Source: Gammaproteobacteria bacterium (GTDB lineage: Bacteria; Pseudomonadota; Gammaproteobacteria; Pseudomonadales; Halieaceae). From it: a DNA stretch of 38,591 nt. Below the pieces are notes generated by a model. That model was not told where the DNA came from. It saw nothing but the letters and a program-made list of their open reading frames with translations, and searched no databases. The DNA lies in assembly GCA_003646405.1 (NCBI GenBank), contig QNFR01000012.1:1-38591 (forward strand). Reading direction: 5' to 3'. Positions 17,621 through 25,748 of the stretch are shown piece by piece; position 1 is the first letter of the stretch, and the number at the start of each line of letters is the position of its first letter. The translations under genes were made by a program, and so were the position numbers.

Positions 17621-20600
17621 TTGGAAAACTCATTTTTCCACCGGCTGAGCAGCGTACTCTGGGGTGTTATTGTCACCCTGATGGTAGTGCTGGCGATCTA
17701 TGTCAGTCTGGGCCGTATGCTGGCCTTCAACCTGAGTGCCTATCAGGCGGATATTCTGCGCGAACTCAACAGTCGTGTGCCCTTTACGATTGAGGCGCGC
17801 GGGGTCAGCGGCGAGTGGCAATCCTTTACCCCCATAATCGTCTTGAAAGGCCTGAGCCTGAGTGCCCCGGGCAGTGTCGCGCCCCCCCTGGAATTGTCCG
17901 AGGGGCGCATTGGCGTGGATGTGTTCAACAGCCTGCGTATGCGCTCGCTGCAGATGACGCGTGTGGCCCTGGACGGTCTTAGTTTACACGGCGAACTCAC
18001 CGCCCAGGGCAAACTGCAGATCAGGGGATTCGACGGTGGCGGTGGGCAGATCGGAGAGTGGTTTCGGGGGTTTCTACTGAATGTCGAGTTGGTCGCACTA
18101 CGCGATAACTCGTTGCAGTTGACCATGCCCAACGGTGCAGTGCATGACCTGGCGCTGGACTTGCTCCTCTCGCGAGACGGCAGCCATCGGCGGGTGGAAG
18201 TGAACCTGCTGGCAACCGGAGGTGCTGATATCACCATACTTGCCGAGGGCGTGGGTGACCCGTTCGAGCCGGATTTGTTCAATGGGGAATTGTACCTGGA
18301 CATCCAGTCCACCAACCTGAGTGCGTTCAAGGATATGCTGGTTAACCCGCCGGCTGCCTGGGCCGACGGCACACTGGCACTGGAGCTGTGGTTGGACTGG
18401 AACAAGGGCAAGCCGACCGTAGAGGCGCGGCTCGAGGCCCGCGATTTGCTGATAGTGGGGCAGGACGGGTCCTGGCAGATACCACTGGATCGTATTGGGC
18501 TGGAAGCGCGACTGCTGGAGCGTAAGAAACACTGGACCCTGTTTGCCTCCGAACTGGAAGTGGCAAAAGACGGGGTGGCGCTGCAGCTACCCAGATTGCA
18601 ACTGGATGCCTGGGGTGGCGCGCTGCGCCTGCGCACCGCCGATGTTTCGCTGGCGCCGATCAATGCCATTGTGACGAATCTGCAAGCCATGCCGGCGGCA
18701 CTGGCAGATGTGTTCAGTGTGCTGCAACCGCGTGGTACGCTCACGTCCCTGCAGTTGGGTATTGGCGATATTGGTGCACCGGCTGAAGACTGGGAGGTCG
18801 AAGCCAACTTCGAGTCACTTGCCATAGACTCCTGGAAGGGTGCGCCGGGGGTGAGCTCTGCCAGTGGTTATGTACAAATGGCCCCTGACGGTGGTTTTGT
18901 AGTGCTCGATAGTCAGCAGTTGACCATGGATTTTCCCTCGATCTACCACCAACCCCTGTACTACGAGGACTTCCATGGAACGATAAATATCGATTGGGGC
19001 ACGGATACCTTGAGCTTGTCCAGTGGTCTGGTCACCGCGCTGGGCGAGGAGGGCACAGCGCGTGTGCTATTTGGCCTGAGTATTCCATTGGTGCCCACCG
19101 ATATTGGTATCGAGATGGACTTGCTGGTGGGCCTGGAGGATTCCCATCCCACACACCGGGTCAAGTATGTACCCGACGTGCTCAATCCAGCCCTGAGAGG
19201 CTGGTTGTCCGATAGTATCGGGGAGGGCCGCATAGAGCAGGGCGCATTCGCGTGGCGTGGCACTGTCCGGCCCAACACCGCACCGTTGCACACCATCCAA
19301 TTGGCATTCAATGTCGTAGACACCAGCCTCAACTATCATCCGCAATGGCCTCCCATAACGGTTTTGGACGGCATCATTCTGATCGATGATGTCGACGTCA
19401 GCGTGTGGGCCGATCACGCCAGTTTGATTGACTCATCGGTGGAACATCTGTCTGTGGAGACCTGGTTAAATGAAGCTGGTCAGATCATGCTGGCTGTCGA
19501 TGGCAGCGTGCGGGGGCCGGGGGCGGATGGTTTGGCCGTGCTGAATGACTCGCCGCTTACCCGAATACTGGGGGGCGTATTTGCCGACTGGGAATTGACG
19601 GGCGAGTTGCACACCGATCTCAAGCTACAGATGAATCTCACCGACAAATCCACACTTCCCAGAGTGGATGTCACAACCCGGTGGTATGACGTGGGCCTGG
19701 ACATTACCCCCGGGAATTTGCCTATTCGCAAGCTAAATGGGGAGTTTACCTACAGCACTACTGAGGGATACAGCTCCACGGACCTGACTGGAGAGCTGTG
19801 GGGTCTGCCCCTGAGTGTCAGTGTGGGACAGCGCAACCTGGCTTCGCATGACAGGTATGACCCGGGCACTTCTGTGGTGGAAGTCGCCATTGCCACCAAA
19901 GTGGATATGACGGATGTGCGGCAGTGGCTGAATCTGGAGCCCCTGGCGTTTGTCCAGGGGAAAACGGCAGCCGATATCAAAGTATTGGTCGCTCCCGGGG
20001 AGTCTCCGCTGCTCATTGTGGACAGTGCACTGGCCGGTGTCAGTCTGGATCTCCCGCAGCCCTGGCGCAAGTCCGCTGCAGGTGAAAGAAAGTTGCACCT
20101 GGAGGTGCCCCTGGCCGGTGGGAGCAATCGTTTATCGCTGGCACTGGGGGAGCAGTTAAAACTCGAGCTGGATGTGACGGATGGTGTGTTTCGCGCCGGT
20201 GCCCTGGCTATCGCTGCTGAGCCGGCCGCTCTGGAGGAGGGTGTATTGCGCATCCATGGTCATGCCCCATTGATACAGGGGGATGAGTGGCTGCGGTTTG
20301 TGGCAGAATATTTTGTCACGGGCTCGATAGGACAGGATGAGGAGGTGGCTATCCGGGAAAAAGCCGCCTCGGGAACGGCACCGATAGCAGACCCCGCCGC
20401 GGGGGCAGGCAGTGTCGCCGAAGATACCCAGAGCCGGGAGTTGGCGATTATCATCGACCAGTTGCAGGTGGATACCCTGGTGATCCGGGGGCAGGAGCTA
20501 CAGGATGTGCAGCTCAGCCTGGCACTTGAGCCCGCCTTATGGCGCCTGTCCTTCGATACGGCCTGGCTGCGGGGAACATTGCTCCTGGCGCGCGACGACA

Positions 20601-21643
20601 CCGTGTCACAACTGGAGATCCAATACCTTGATCTCTCGGTTCTGGACCAGTTGAACCTGGCTATTGATGAAGATCAGCCGGTGCTGGAACTGCCCACTAT
20701 AGATGTGACGATAAATGGCCTTTATCAGGCAGATCAGCGTCTGGGCGAACTCGCTTTTGACCTGCGCAGCCGGGGTGGCGTGCTGACGGCGAACAATATC
20801 ATCGGAGACCTGGCCAGCCTGCGCCTGCGCGCCGAAAATCCGGGGCGACTGGTCTGGCGGCAGGGACCGGACAGCCAGACCGAGTTGCGGGCCACGTTTA
20901 ACTTTGACGACCTGGGGCAGACCCTGGCCTATTTTGACTACCAGAAGATTCTGGAGACCAGGAAGGGAAAATTTGATGTCAACCTGCGTTGGCCCGGTCC
21001 GCCACAGGAGTTCTCTTTGGCGACGGGGCGCGGCTCAATGTTGATTGATATAGGCCGCGGGAGATTTCTCGAGGCATCCACCGGCGCGAGCGGCGCTCTG
21101 CGCGTGGTGAGTATTCTCAATCTTGCCGATATAGTGCAGCACCTTAGCCTGTCCCACATGTTCGAATCGGGAATCCCCTTTGACCGTGTGGATGGTGAAA
21201 TATTCCTGCACAGCGGCACCATCGAAGTTGCGCGGATGGATGTGAAAGGCGGCTCCAGCTTCCAGTTCAGTGGCGTCTCCGATGTGACGACTCGAAGCCT
21301 GCAGGGAGAATTGGTGGCAACGCTGCCGATGGCCAAGAATTTGCCCTGGATGGCGGTGCTGGCTGCCAGCCTGCCGGTGGCGGCGGGCGTGTTTGTAGTG
21401 AGTAAGATATTCGACAAGCAGATGAATCGCTTGTCCAGCGCTGTCTACAGTATCAGTGGCTCCTGGGATGACCCACAGGTGAAGTTTGACCATATCTTCG
21501 ATGCGTCATCGCAGCGCACTGGTAGTGCCGCTGTACAACAGATAAAGGATGAAGAGAAGCCGCAAGCGGCCCCTGCTGCGAGCGGGAAATTACCCGCTAG
21601 TGCTGCGGATCCCCAGACCCCGGCTCAGTCGGCGTCGCCGTAG
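17621..21643 (+). CDS. yhdP: YhdP-family AsmA-like envelope protein
   Basis: YhdP is one of the AsmA-like proteins thought to bridge the periplasm and move phospholipids to the outer membrane. The 1340-residue product has one N-terminal TM helix (VLWGVIVTLMVVLAIYVSLG) and a long beta-rich body. The early segment YQADILRELNSRVPFTIEA and the C-terminal SSFQFSGVSDVTTRSLQGEL followed by a hydrophobic stretch are typical. A TTG start at 17621 is supported by AGGA six bases upstream. The C-terminus is Ala/Pro/Gln-rich and low in complexity. It overlaps convergent yjgA by 19 bases. The usual tldD neighbour is not here. Confidence 0.92.
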   Translation: MENSFFHRLSSVLWGVIVTLMVVLAIYVSLGRMLAFNLSAYQADILRELNSRVPFTIEARGVSGEWQSFTPIIVLKGLSLSAPGSVAPPLELSEGRIGVDVFNSLRMRSLQMTRVALDGLSLHGELTAQGKLQIRGFDGGGGQIGEWFRGFLLNVELVALRDNSLQLTMPNGAVHDLALDLLLSRDGSHRRVEVNLLATGGADITILAEGVGDPFEPDLFNGELYLDIQSTNLSAFKDMLVNPPAAWADGTLALELWLDWNKGKPTVEARLEARDLLIVGQDGSWQIPLDRIGLEARLLERKKHWTLFASELEVAKDGVALQLPRLQLDAWGGALRLRTADVSLAPINAIVTNLQAMPAALADVFSVLQPRGTLTSLQLGIGDIGAPAEDWEVEANFESLAIDSWKGAPGVSSASGYVQMAPDGGFVVLDSQQLTMDFPSIYHQPLYYEDFHGTINIDWGTDTLSLSSGLVTALGEEGTARVLFGLSIPLVPTDIGIEMDLLVGLEDSHPTHRVKYVPDVLNPALRGWLSDSIGEGRIEQGAFAWRGTVRPNTAPLHTIQLAFNVVDTSLNYHPQWPPITVLDGIILIDDVDVSVWADHASLIDSSVEHLSVETWLNEAGQIMLAVDGSVRGPGADGLAVLNDSPLTRILGGVFADWELTGELHTDLKLQMNLTDKSTLPRVDVTTRWYDVGLDITPGNLPIRKLNGEFTYSTTEGYSSTDLTGELWGLPLSVSVGQRNLASHDRYDPGTSVVEVAIATKVDMTDVRQWLNLEPLAFVQGKTAADIKVLVAPGESPLLIVDSALAGVSLDLPQPWRKSAAGERKLHLEVPLAGGSNRLSLALGEQLKLELDVTDGVFRAGALAIAAEPAALEEGVLRIHGHAPLIQGDEWLRFVAEYFVTGSIGQDEEVAIREKAASGTAPIADPAAGAGSVAEDTQSRELAIIIDQLQVDTLVIRGQELQDVQLSLALEPALWRLSFDTAWLRGTLLLARDDTVSQLEIQYLDLSVLDQLNLAIDEDQPVLELPTIDVTINGLYQADQRLGELAFDLRSRGGVLTANNIIGDLASLRLRAENPGRLVWRQGPDSQTELRATFNFDDLGQTLAYFDYQKILETRKGKFDVNLRWPGPPQEFSLATGRGSMLIDIGRGRFLEASTGASGALRVVSILNLADIVQHLSLSHMFESGIPFDRVDGEIFLHSGTIEVARMDVKGGSSFQFSGVSDVTTRSLQGELVATLPMAKNLPWMAVLAASLPVAAGVFVVSKIFDKQMNRLSSAVYSISGSWDDPQVKFDHIFDASSQRTGSAAVQQIKDEEKPQAAPAASGKLPASAADPQTPAQSASP

Positions 21644-22164
21644 AAATCCTGCAACTCGCGCAGATAGCGAAATAATTTGCGGCTCGCCGCTGGTGGTTTT
21701 CCTCGCTGTATCTCCCGCTGGTGTTGTAACACCAACTGTCGTAGCTGTTGCCTGTCGGCCTCGGGCCAGCGCGCGGTTGCCAGTTCTACCCCGGATATCC
21801 CCGCCGCCAAAATATCTTCGCGCAGTCGTTCCAGGTGGTGGAGAGCATCGACATTTGTCTGTTTACCCTGGTGTATGGCCGCTATGGCGCGCTCTATCGG
21901 CTGCGGGTCGATATGGCGCATCAGCTTGCCGATGAGTTGCAGGTGGCGCTTGCGGGCGCTGTTACTTCGTATCTGGCGAGTTTCGCGCAGTGCCAGCAGC
22001 AGTTGTTCATCGGTGATGGGAATCTGCGTCAGTTGTTTATCATTCAGTTCAAGCAAGGATTCTCCCAGTCGCTGTAATGCCAGCATCTGGCGCTTTACTG
22101 CGCTTTTACTGGGGGCGAGATCCTGTTCAGGATCGGGGGAATTGTTGTCATTCGCGTCAGGCAT
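21625..22164 (-). CDS. yjgA: Ribosome biogenesis factor YjgA/DarP (DUF615)
   Basis: YjgA (DarP) associates with late 50S ribosomal intermediates. This 179-residue protein has an acidic N-terminus and the family core SKSAVKRQMLALQRLGESLL, RRHLQLIGK-type segment (RKRHLQLIGKLMRHID), and C-terminal RQLVLQHQREIQRGKPPAASRKLFRYLREL. ATG 22164 overlaps the end of mgtE by eight bases, so translation is probably coupled. The in-frame extension upstream to 22197 lies inside mgtE and looks non-coding. Confidence 0.92.
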   Translation of the reverse strand: MPDANDNNSPDPEQDLAPSKSAVKRQMLALQRLGESLLELNDKQLTQIPITDEQLLLALRETRQIRSNSARKRHLQLIGKLMRHIDPQPIERAIAAIHQGKQTNVDALHHLERLREDILAAGISGVELATARWPEADRQQLRQLVLQHQREIQRGKPPAASRKLFRYLRELQDFYGDAD

Positions 22165-23509
22165 AGAACAGTGTCGCAAGTCCAAGAAAGGAAACAAAGC
22201 CCATCACATCAGTGACGGTGGTGAGGACTACCCCACCGGCCAGGGCGGGGTCGATATTCATGCGCGTCATCAGCAGGGGCAGAACGGCGCCGGTAAGTGC
22301 CGCTGTCACCAGGTTGATGATCATGGCGGCGGCGATGATGAAACCGATATTCCAGTCGTCAAACCACAGGGAGGCAGCTATGGCTACCACCACGGCCCAC
22401 AGTAGGCCGTTCATCAGGCCGATCAGCAATTCCCGGTTAATCAGCCAGGACTGGTTGTTCCTGCCGATCTGGCCCATGGCGATACCCCGTACCAGCACGG
22501 TGAGCGTCTGGGTGCCGGCGATGCCGCCCATGGAGGCGACGATGGGCATTAGTACCGCCAGGGCTACCACTTTTTCGATAGTATCCTGGAACAGGTTGAT
22601 GACTGAGGCGGCAATAAATGCGGTGATGAGATTGATGCCCAGCCACACGGTGCGCCGCGGCGCGGCGCGGTAGAACGGGGCGAAAGTGTCCTCTTCTTCA
22701 TTCAGGCCGGCCATGGACATGAAGGAGTGATCCGCGTCCTCACGGATGACGTCAACCACGTCATCAATAGTGATCCGGCCCAGTAACCGACCGTTATTGT
22801 CCACCACTGGCGCCGATACCCAGTCATTGCGTTCGAACAATCGCGCCACGTCAGTGTCCGACATATCGACTGGAATGGGTTCCAAATCGGTGACCATCAT
22901 TTCACGTACAGTTGCCGACGGGTCCGATACCAGCAGTGTGCGCAGAGGTAGTATTCCGATGAACTGATCCGAGCGGTTGACCACGATCAGATTGTCGGTC
23001 ATCTCGGGGATTTCATTGAGGCGCCGCAAATAACGCAACACCACGTCCAGGGTCAGCCTGGCGCGGATGGTGATGGTATCCGTGTTCATCAGGCCGCCGG
23101 CGATATCGTCTGGATAATGTATCACCTGCTCCAGACGAGCCCGGTCCTGGTGGTCCATGGCGTTGAGCACTTCCCGGGTGACGCGGTCAGGCAGTTGCTG
23201 CAGGATATCGGCGACGTCGTCGTCTTCCAGATCCTCGGTAATAAGGGCGACTTCGGCGGCATCCATATCGCTGAGGAAGTGGGCCTGAAGTTCGTCGCTC
23301 AGTTCGCCAAGTACTTCACCTTCGCGCTCTACCTCGACCATCTGCCATAGGATGTGGCGGAATTTGGGCGGGGAGGATTCCAGCAGGTGGGCAACGTCGG
23401 CAGGGAGCAGGCCGTTCAACATGCGCTGTACATCCACCAGGGCGCCGCTGTCCAGAGCCAGGGACAGCTTGTCGAGAGTTCTTTGGGATGTCACTTGTGG
23501 CTGAGTCAT
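22157..23509 (-). CDS. mgtE: Magnesium transporter MgtE
   Basis: MgtE is a Mg2+-gated channel of the inner membrane. The 450-residue protein shows the standard order: an N-terminal superhelical domain (LLPADVAHLLESSP to about residue 130), two CBS domains (about 135-255, with GGLMNTDTITI and LLGRITIDDVVDVI), the plug helix, and five TM helices starting near WLGINLITAFIAAS and including the conserved MPIVASMGGIAGTQTLTV pore region. ATG at 23509 has a weak Shine-Dalgarno. It precedes yjgA. The long leader upstream has strong alternative stems. Confidence 0.96.
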   Translation of the reverse strand: MTQPQVTSQRTLDKLSLALDSGALVDVQRMLNGLLPADVAHLLESSPPKFRHILWQMVEVEREGEVLGELSDELQAHFLSDMDAAEVALITEDLEDDDVADILQQLPDRVTREVLNAMDHQDRARLEQVIHYPDDIAGGLMNTDTITIRARLTLDVVLRYLRRLNEIPEMTDNLIVVNRSDQFIGILPLRTLLVSDPSATVREMMVTDLEPIPVDMSDTDVARLFERNDWVSAPVVDNNGRLLGRITIDDVVDVIREDADHSFMSMAGLNEEEDTFAPFYRAAPRRTVWLGINLITAFIAASVINLFQDTIEKVVALAVLMPIVASMGGIAGTQTLTVLVRGIAMGQIGRNNQSWLINRELLIGLMNGLLWAVVVAIAASLWFDDWNIGFIIAAAMIINLVTAALTGAVLPLLMTRMNIDPALAGGVVLTTVTDVMGFVSFLGLATLFYA

Positions 23510-23526
23510 TGCAATTCTCGTAGGCC

Positions 23527-23642
23527 CCCTCAGAGCAGCCTCTGGTCTAAATGGACGTTACTTAAGGTCATGGTGGACACGTCCCGCTGCTGCCGGGAGT
23601 TTTCTGCCTTGCGCAGTGGAGATTACGCCAAATACCTGGCAT
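23527..23642 (-). promoter_or_regulatory. Structured 5' leader of mgtE, possible cis-regulatory RNA
   Basis: On the mgtE strand the leader can form, in order, GCCA/TGGC (23640-23627), CTGC/GCAG (23616-23604), TCCCG/CGGGA (23598-23582) and, 22 bases before the ATG, CAGAG/CTCTG (23544-23531). GGACGT (23553-23558) can instead pair with ACGTCC (23579-23584), which excludes the TCCCG stem. A TAGGTGA-like start near 23650 and CTACGA near the ATG loosely recall the Mg2+ M-box, but its conserved internal loops are not seen. The whole 219-base gap between npr and mgtE has no ORF. Confidence 0.35.
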
Positions 23643-23728
23643 CACCTAGGGAAGCGCCATTCGTCCCCAGTAGCAATTATCCGGAAAAGAAAGGGCCGCA
23701 ACAACGGGATTAGTAACAGATTTGACGT

Positions 23729-23998
23729 TTACTCGGCCTCGTCGAAGCGGTTTTCAATCAGTATTTTCAAGGCAGCCAGGGCCTCTTCTTCATCACTGCC
23801 GTGTATTTCAATGTCCAGTACTGTGTCCTTGCCCGCGGCCAGCATCATGACCGACATGATGCTCTTGCCATCAACCAGTTGGCCGTCCTTCCCGGCCTGA
23901 ATGCTGCTGGAATAAGAGGATGTACAGCTCACGAACTTGGCCGCCGCCCTGGCGTGCAGTCCGAGTTTGTTGATAATTATCAGCTGGGTCTGGATCAC
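23729..23998 (-). CDS. ptsO: HPr-family phosphocarrier NPr of the nitrogen PTS
   Basis: NPr passes phosphate from EI-Ntr (PtsP) to EIIA-Ntr (PtsN). From GTG 23998 it is 89 residues: MIQTQLIIINKLGLHARAAAKF, with active-site His15 in GLHARAA and the regulatory-type GKSIMSVMMLAAGK segment. An in-frame TTG at 24022 would add eight residues, but it lies inside a perfect 18-bp hairpin and the extra residues are not family-like. The nearby ATG (23999-24001) is out of frame. Last gene of the kdsD-to-npr run. Confidence 0.93.
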   Translation of the reverse strand: MIQTQLIIINKLGLHARAAAKFVSCTSSYSSSIQAGKDGQLVDGKSIMSVMMLAAGKDTVLDIEIHGSDEEEALAALKILIENRFDEAE

Positions 23999-24013
23999 AT
24001 GTTTATCTGCCCG

Positions 24014-24057
24014 GTGCTGCAACCACCTGATCCTGCCTTATCAGGTGGTTGCAGCAC
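24014..24057. repeat. Perfect 18-bp inverted repeat between rapZ and npr
   Basis: GTGCTGCAACCACCTGAT (24014-24031) and ATCAGGTGGTTGCAGCAC (24040-24057) are exact inverted repeats around an 8-base loop. The outer base is the last base of the rapZ stop codon, and the other arm ends 16 bases before the proposed npr GTG. No T-run follows on the operon strand, so a processing, stabilising or translation-control hairpin is more likely than an intrinsic terminator. Confidence 0.85.
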
Positions 24058-24926
24058 TATTGCAGTTCCCGGTGTCTTATATGTATGTTTGTAAATTGCT
24101 CCCGGTAGTGCCGGAACAGTCGGTCGGCCAGGTATACTGACCGATGTTGGCCGCCGGTACAACCCAGTGCCACGGTCATGTAACTGCGGTTGCCGTCTCT
24201 GTAGCGCGGCAGCCAGCTATCCAGATAGTGGCAGATGTCGCGGTACAACTCTGTCGTCATCGGTTGCGATTCGAGGAAGGATCGCACCTCGTCCTCGAGG
24301 CCACTTTGCGGGCGCAGCTCCTTTACCCAGTGTGGATTGGGCAGCATTCGCACATCGAAAACCAGGTCTGCATCCACCGGTACGCCACGCTTGAAGCCGA
24401 AGGACTGTAGCAGTATGGACATAGTGCCGGTGGTTGTTCCGAGTAACCGTTGCTTGATCGTGTCGCGTAATTCGTAAATGGTCATCTGGCTGGTATCCAG
24501 TGCCAGTGAGGCACTGCCGGCTATAACTTCAAGCAGTTGGCGCTCCTTGTCGATGGCTTCGGCCAGGGGCGTAACTTCACTGCTCAGGGGATGCCGGCGT
24601 CGAGTTTCGCTGAACCGTTTGATCAGGGTGGCATCCTGGGCGTCGAGAAACAGGATTTGAGTGTCCAACGAGTCAGGCAGAGAGTCGAGAATAGCGGTGA
24701 AGTTCTCCAGGTCTTTGCGGGCATTGCGAGCGTCGATGCATATAGCTGTACCCTGGAAGTGGTGAAACTGTTCACGGCCTGCCTCCGCCACCAGAGATGG
24801 CAACAGGGCCAGCGGGAGATTGTCGATACAGTAATAACCCTCATCTTCCAACTGGTGCAGTGCGGTACTCTTACCCGAGCCGGAACGGCCACTGATAATG
24901 ATCAGTTGCACGCCGTGGTCGCTCAC
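24057..24926 (-). CDS. rapZ: RNase adapter protein RapZ
   Basis: In E. coli RapZ senses glucosamine-6-phosphate and guides RNase E to the sRNA GlmZ, so it controls amino-sugar supply for the envelope. The 289-residue protein has Walker A GRSGSGKS (13-20), the YYCIDNLP motif, a middle FLDAQD segment, and the C-terminal domain GCTGGQHRSVYLADRLFRHY. The GTG start at 24926 overlaps the ptsN stop by four bases (GTGA). Confidence 0.95.
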   Translation of the reverse strand: MSDHGVQLIIISGRSGSGKSTALHQLEDEGYYCIDNLPLALLPSLVAEAGREQFHHFQGTAICIDARNARKDLENFTAILDSLPDSLDTQILFLDAQDATLIKRFSETRRRHPLSSEVTPLAEAIDKERQLLEVIAGSASLALDTSQMTIYELRDTIKQRLLGTTTGTMSILLQSFGFKRGVPVDADLVFDVRMLPNPHWVKELRPQSGLEDEVRSFLESQPMTTELYRDICHYLDSWLPRYRDGNRSYMTVALGCTGGQHRSVYLADRLFRHYREQFTNIHIRHRELQ

Positions 24927-25381
24927 GTAGCCTGGCTGCTGGCGATGTCGTACAGCGTCTGATGATCCGGCGCTGTGCGTAACCGCTGGCAGAACTCAGT
25001 CTGGCTGAACAGGCGGGCAATATCGGCCAGAATATCCAGATGTTGCTGATGAGCCTCTTCCGGCACCAATAGCACGAACAACAGGTCCACAGGCTCGTCA
25101 TCCGGTGCGTCGAAATCTATGGGGTCCGCCAGGGTGAGTAGAGCGCCCAGTGGATGGCTGCACTTGCTGGCCCGACAGTGGGGAATGGCAATGCCCTGGC
25201 CGAGCCCGGTACTGCCCAGTTTCTCTCTGGCAATCAGGTGGGCCAACACCGCATCATAGGGCAGGGACAACTGATCTTCACTGATAATCCTGGCGATGGT
25301 TTCAAGTAGTCTTTTCTTACTGACCACCGGGGCGTGACAGACAGTGCGTTCCGGCGTCAGGATCTGGCTTAGAGATTGCAT
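24923..25381 (-). CDS. ptsN: Nitrogen PTS EIIA component PtsN
   Basis: PtsN accepts phosphate from NPr and regulates potassium transport, carbon-nitrogen balance and other targets by protein contact. The 152-residue protein has the EIIA fold with phospho-accepting His68 in GIAIPHCRAS and a LLVPEEAHQQHLDILADIA segment. It begins 10 bases after hpf and overlaps rapZ by four bases. Confidence 0.95.
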   Translation of the reverse strand: MQSLSQILTPERTVCHAPVVSKKRLLETIARIISEDQLSLPYDAVLAHLIAREKLGSTGLGQGIAIPHCRASKCSHPLGALLTLADPIDFDAPDDEPVDLLFVLLVPEEAHQQHLDILADIARLFSQTEFCQRLRTAPDHQTLYDIASSQAT

Positions 25382-25391
25382 GGTGCGGGGT

Positions 25392-25679
25392 TTAGTGTCC
25401 TCTGTGTTTTTGTTTGTGCTTGATTAGTTGGCGGTCCAGCTTGTCTGCCAGTGCGTCGATTGCCGCATACATATCCTCCGACTCTGCGTGTGCGAAAAGG
25501 TCGGCGCCTGCAATGTGGACCGTCGCTTCGGCTTTTTGCACCATTTTCTCTACGGTCAGGATCACATGGGTGGTGGTAATCTGGTCAAAATGTCGTTGTA
25601 GGCGTTCGAATTTACTCTCAACGTATTCCTTCAATGGAGTTGTGACTTCAAGGTGGTGACCAGTGATATTCAGTTGCAT
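25392..25679 (-). CDS. hpf: Ribosome hibernation promoting factor HPF (short form)
   Basis: HPF binds the decoding region of idle ribosomes and promotes 100S dimer formation with RMF. At 95 residues it is the short gammaproteobacterial type, without the C-terminal dimer domain of long HPF. It reads MQLNITGHHLEVTTPLKEYV, then EATVHIAGADLFAHAESEDM and a basic tail LIKHKQKHRGH. Shine-Dalgarno AAGGAGC is six bases before the ATG. It lies between rpoN and ptsN as in E. coli. Confidence 0.95.
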   Translation of the reverse strand: MQLNITGHHLEVTTPLKEYVESKFERLQRHFDQITTTHVILTVEKMVQKAEATVHIAGADLFAHAESEDMYAAIDALADKLDRQLIKHKQKHRGH

Positions 25680-25703
25680 AAATAGCTCCTTTACTACGTT
25701 ACC

Positions 25704-25732
25704 CGGGCCGAGCCCGAGACCGGCAATGCCGG
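25704..25732. repeat. Two small tandem hairpins between rpoN and hpf
   Basis: CGGGC-CGA-GCCCG (25704-25716) and CCGGC-AAT-GCCGG (25720-25732) are adjacent 5-bp hairpins in the 69-base rpoN-hpf gap. No T-run follows. They could mark processing or differential stability within the operon mRNA. Confidence 0.4.
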
Positions 25733-25748
25733 GTTTCTACTACCAATT

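Noticed and set aside
17743-18825. 360-codon open frame on - strand inside yhdP
   Set aside because: Serine/arginine-rich shadow translation of a clear yhdP reading frame.
23510-23650. mgtE leader as a definite M-box riboswitch
   Set aside because: Only edge similarity; the conserved internal loops of the M-box could not be found by eye.
24014-24057. rapZ-npr hairpin as an intrinsic terminator
   Set aside because: No run of T follows on the operon strand, and npr belongs to the same conserved gene set.
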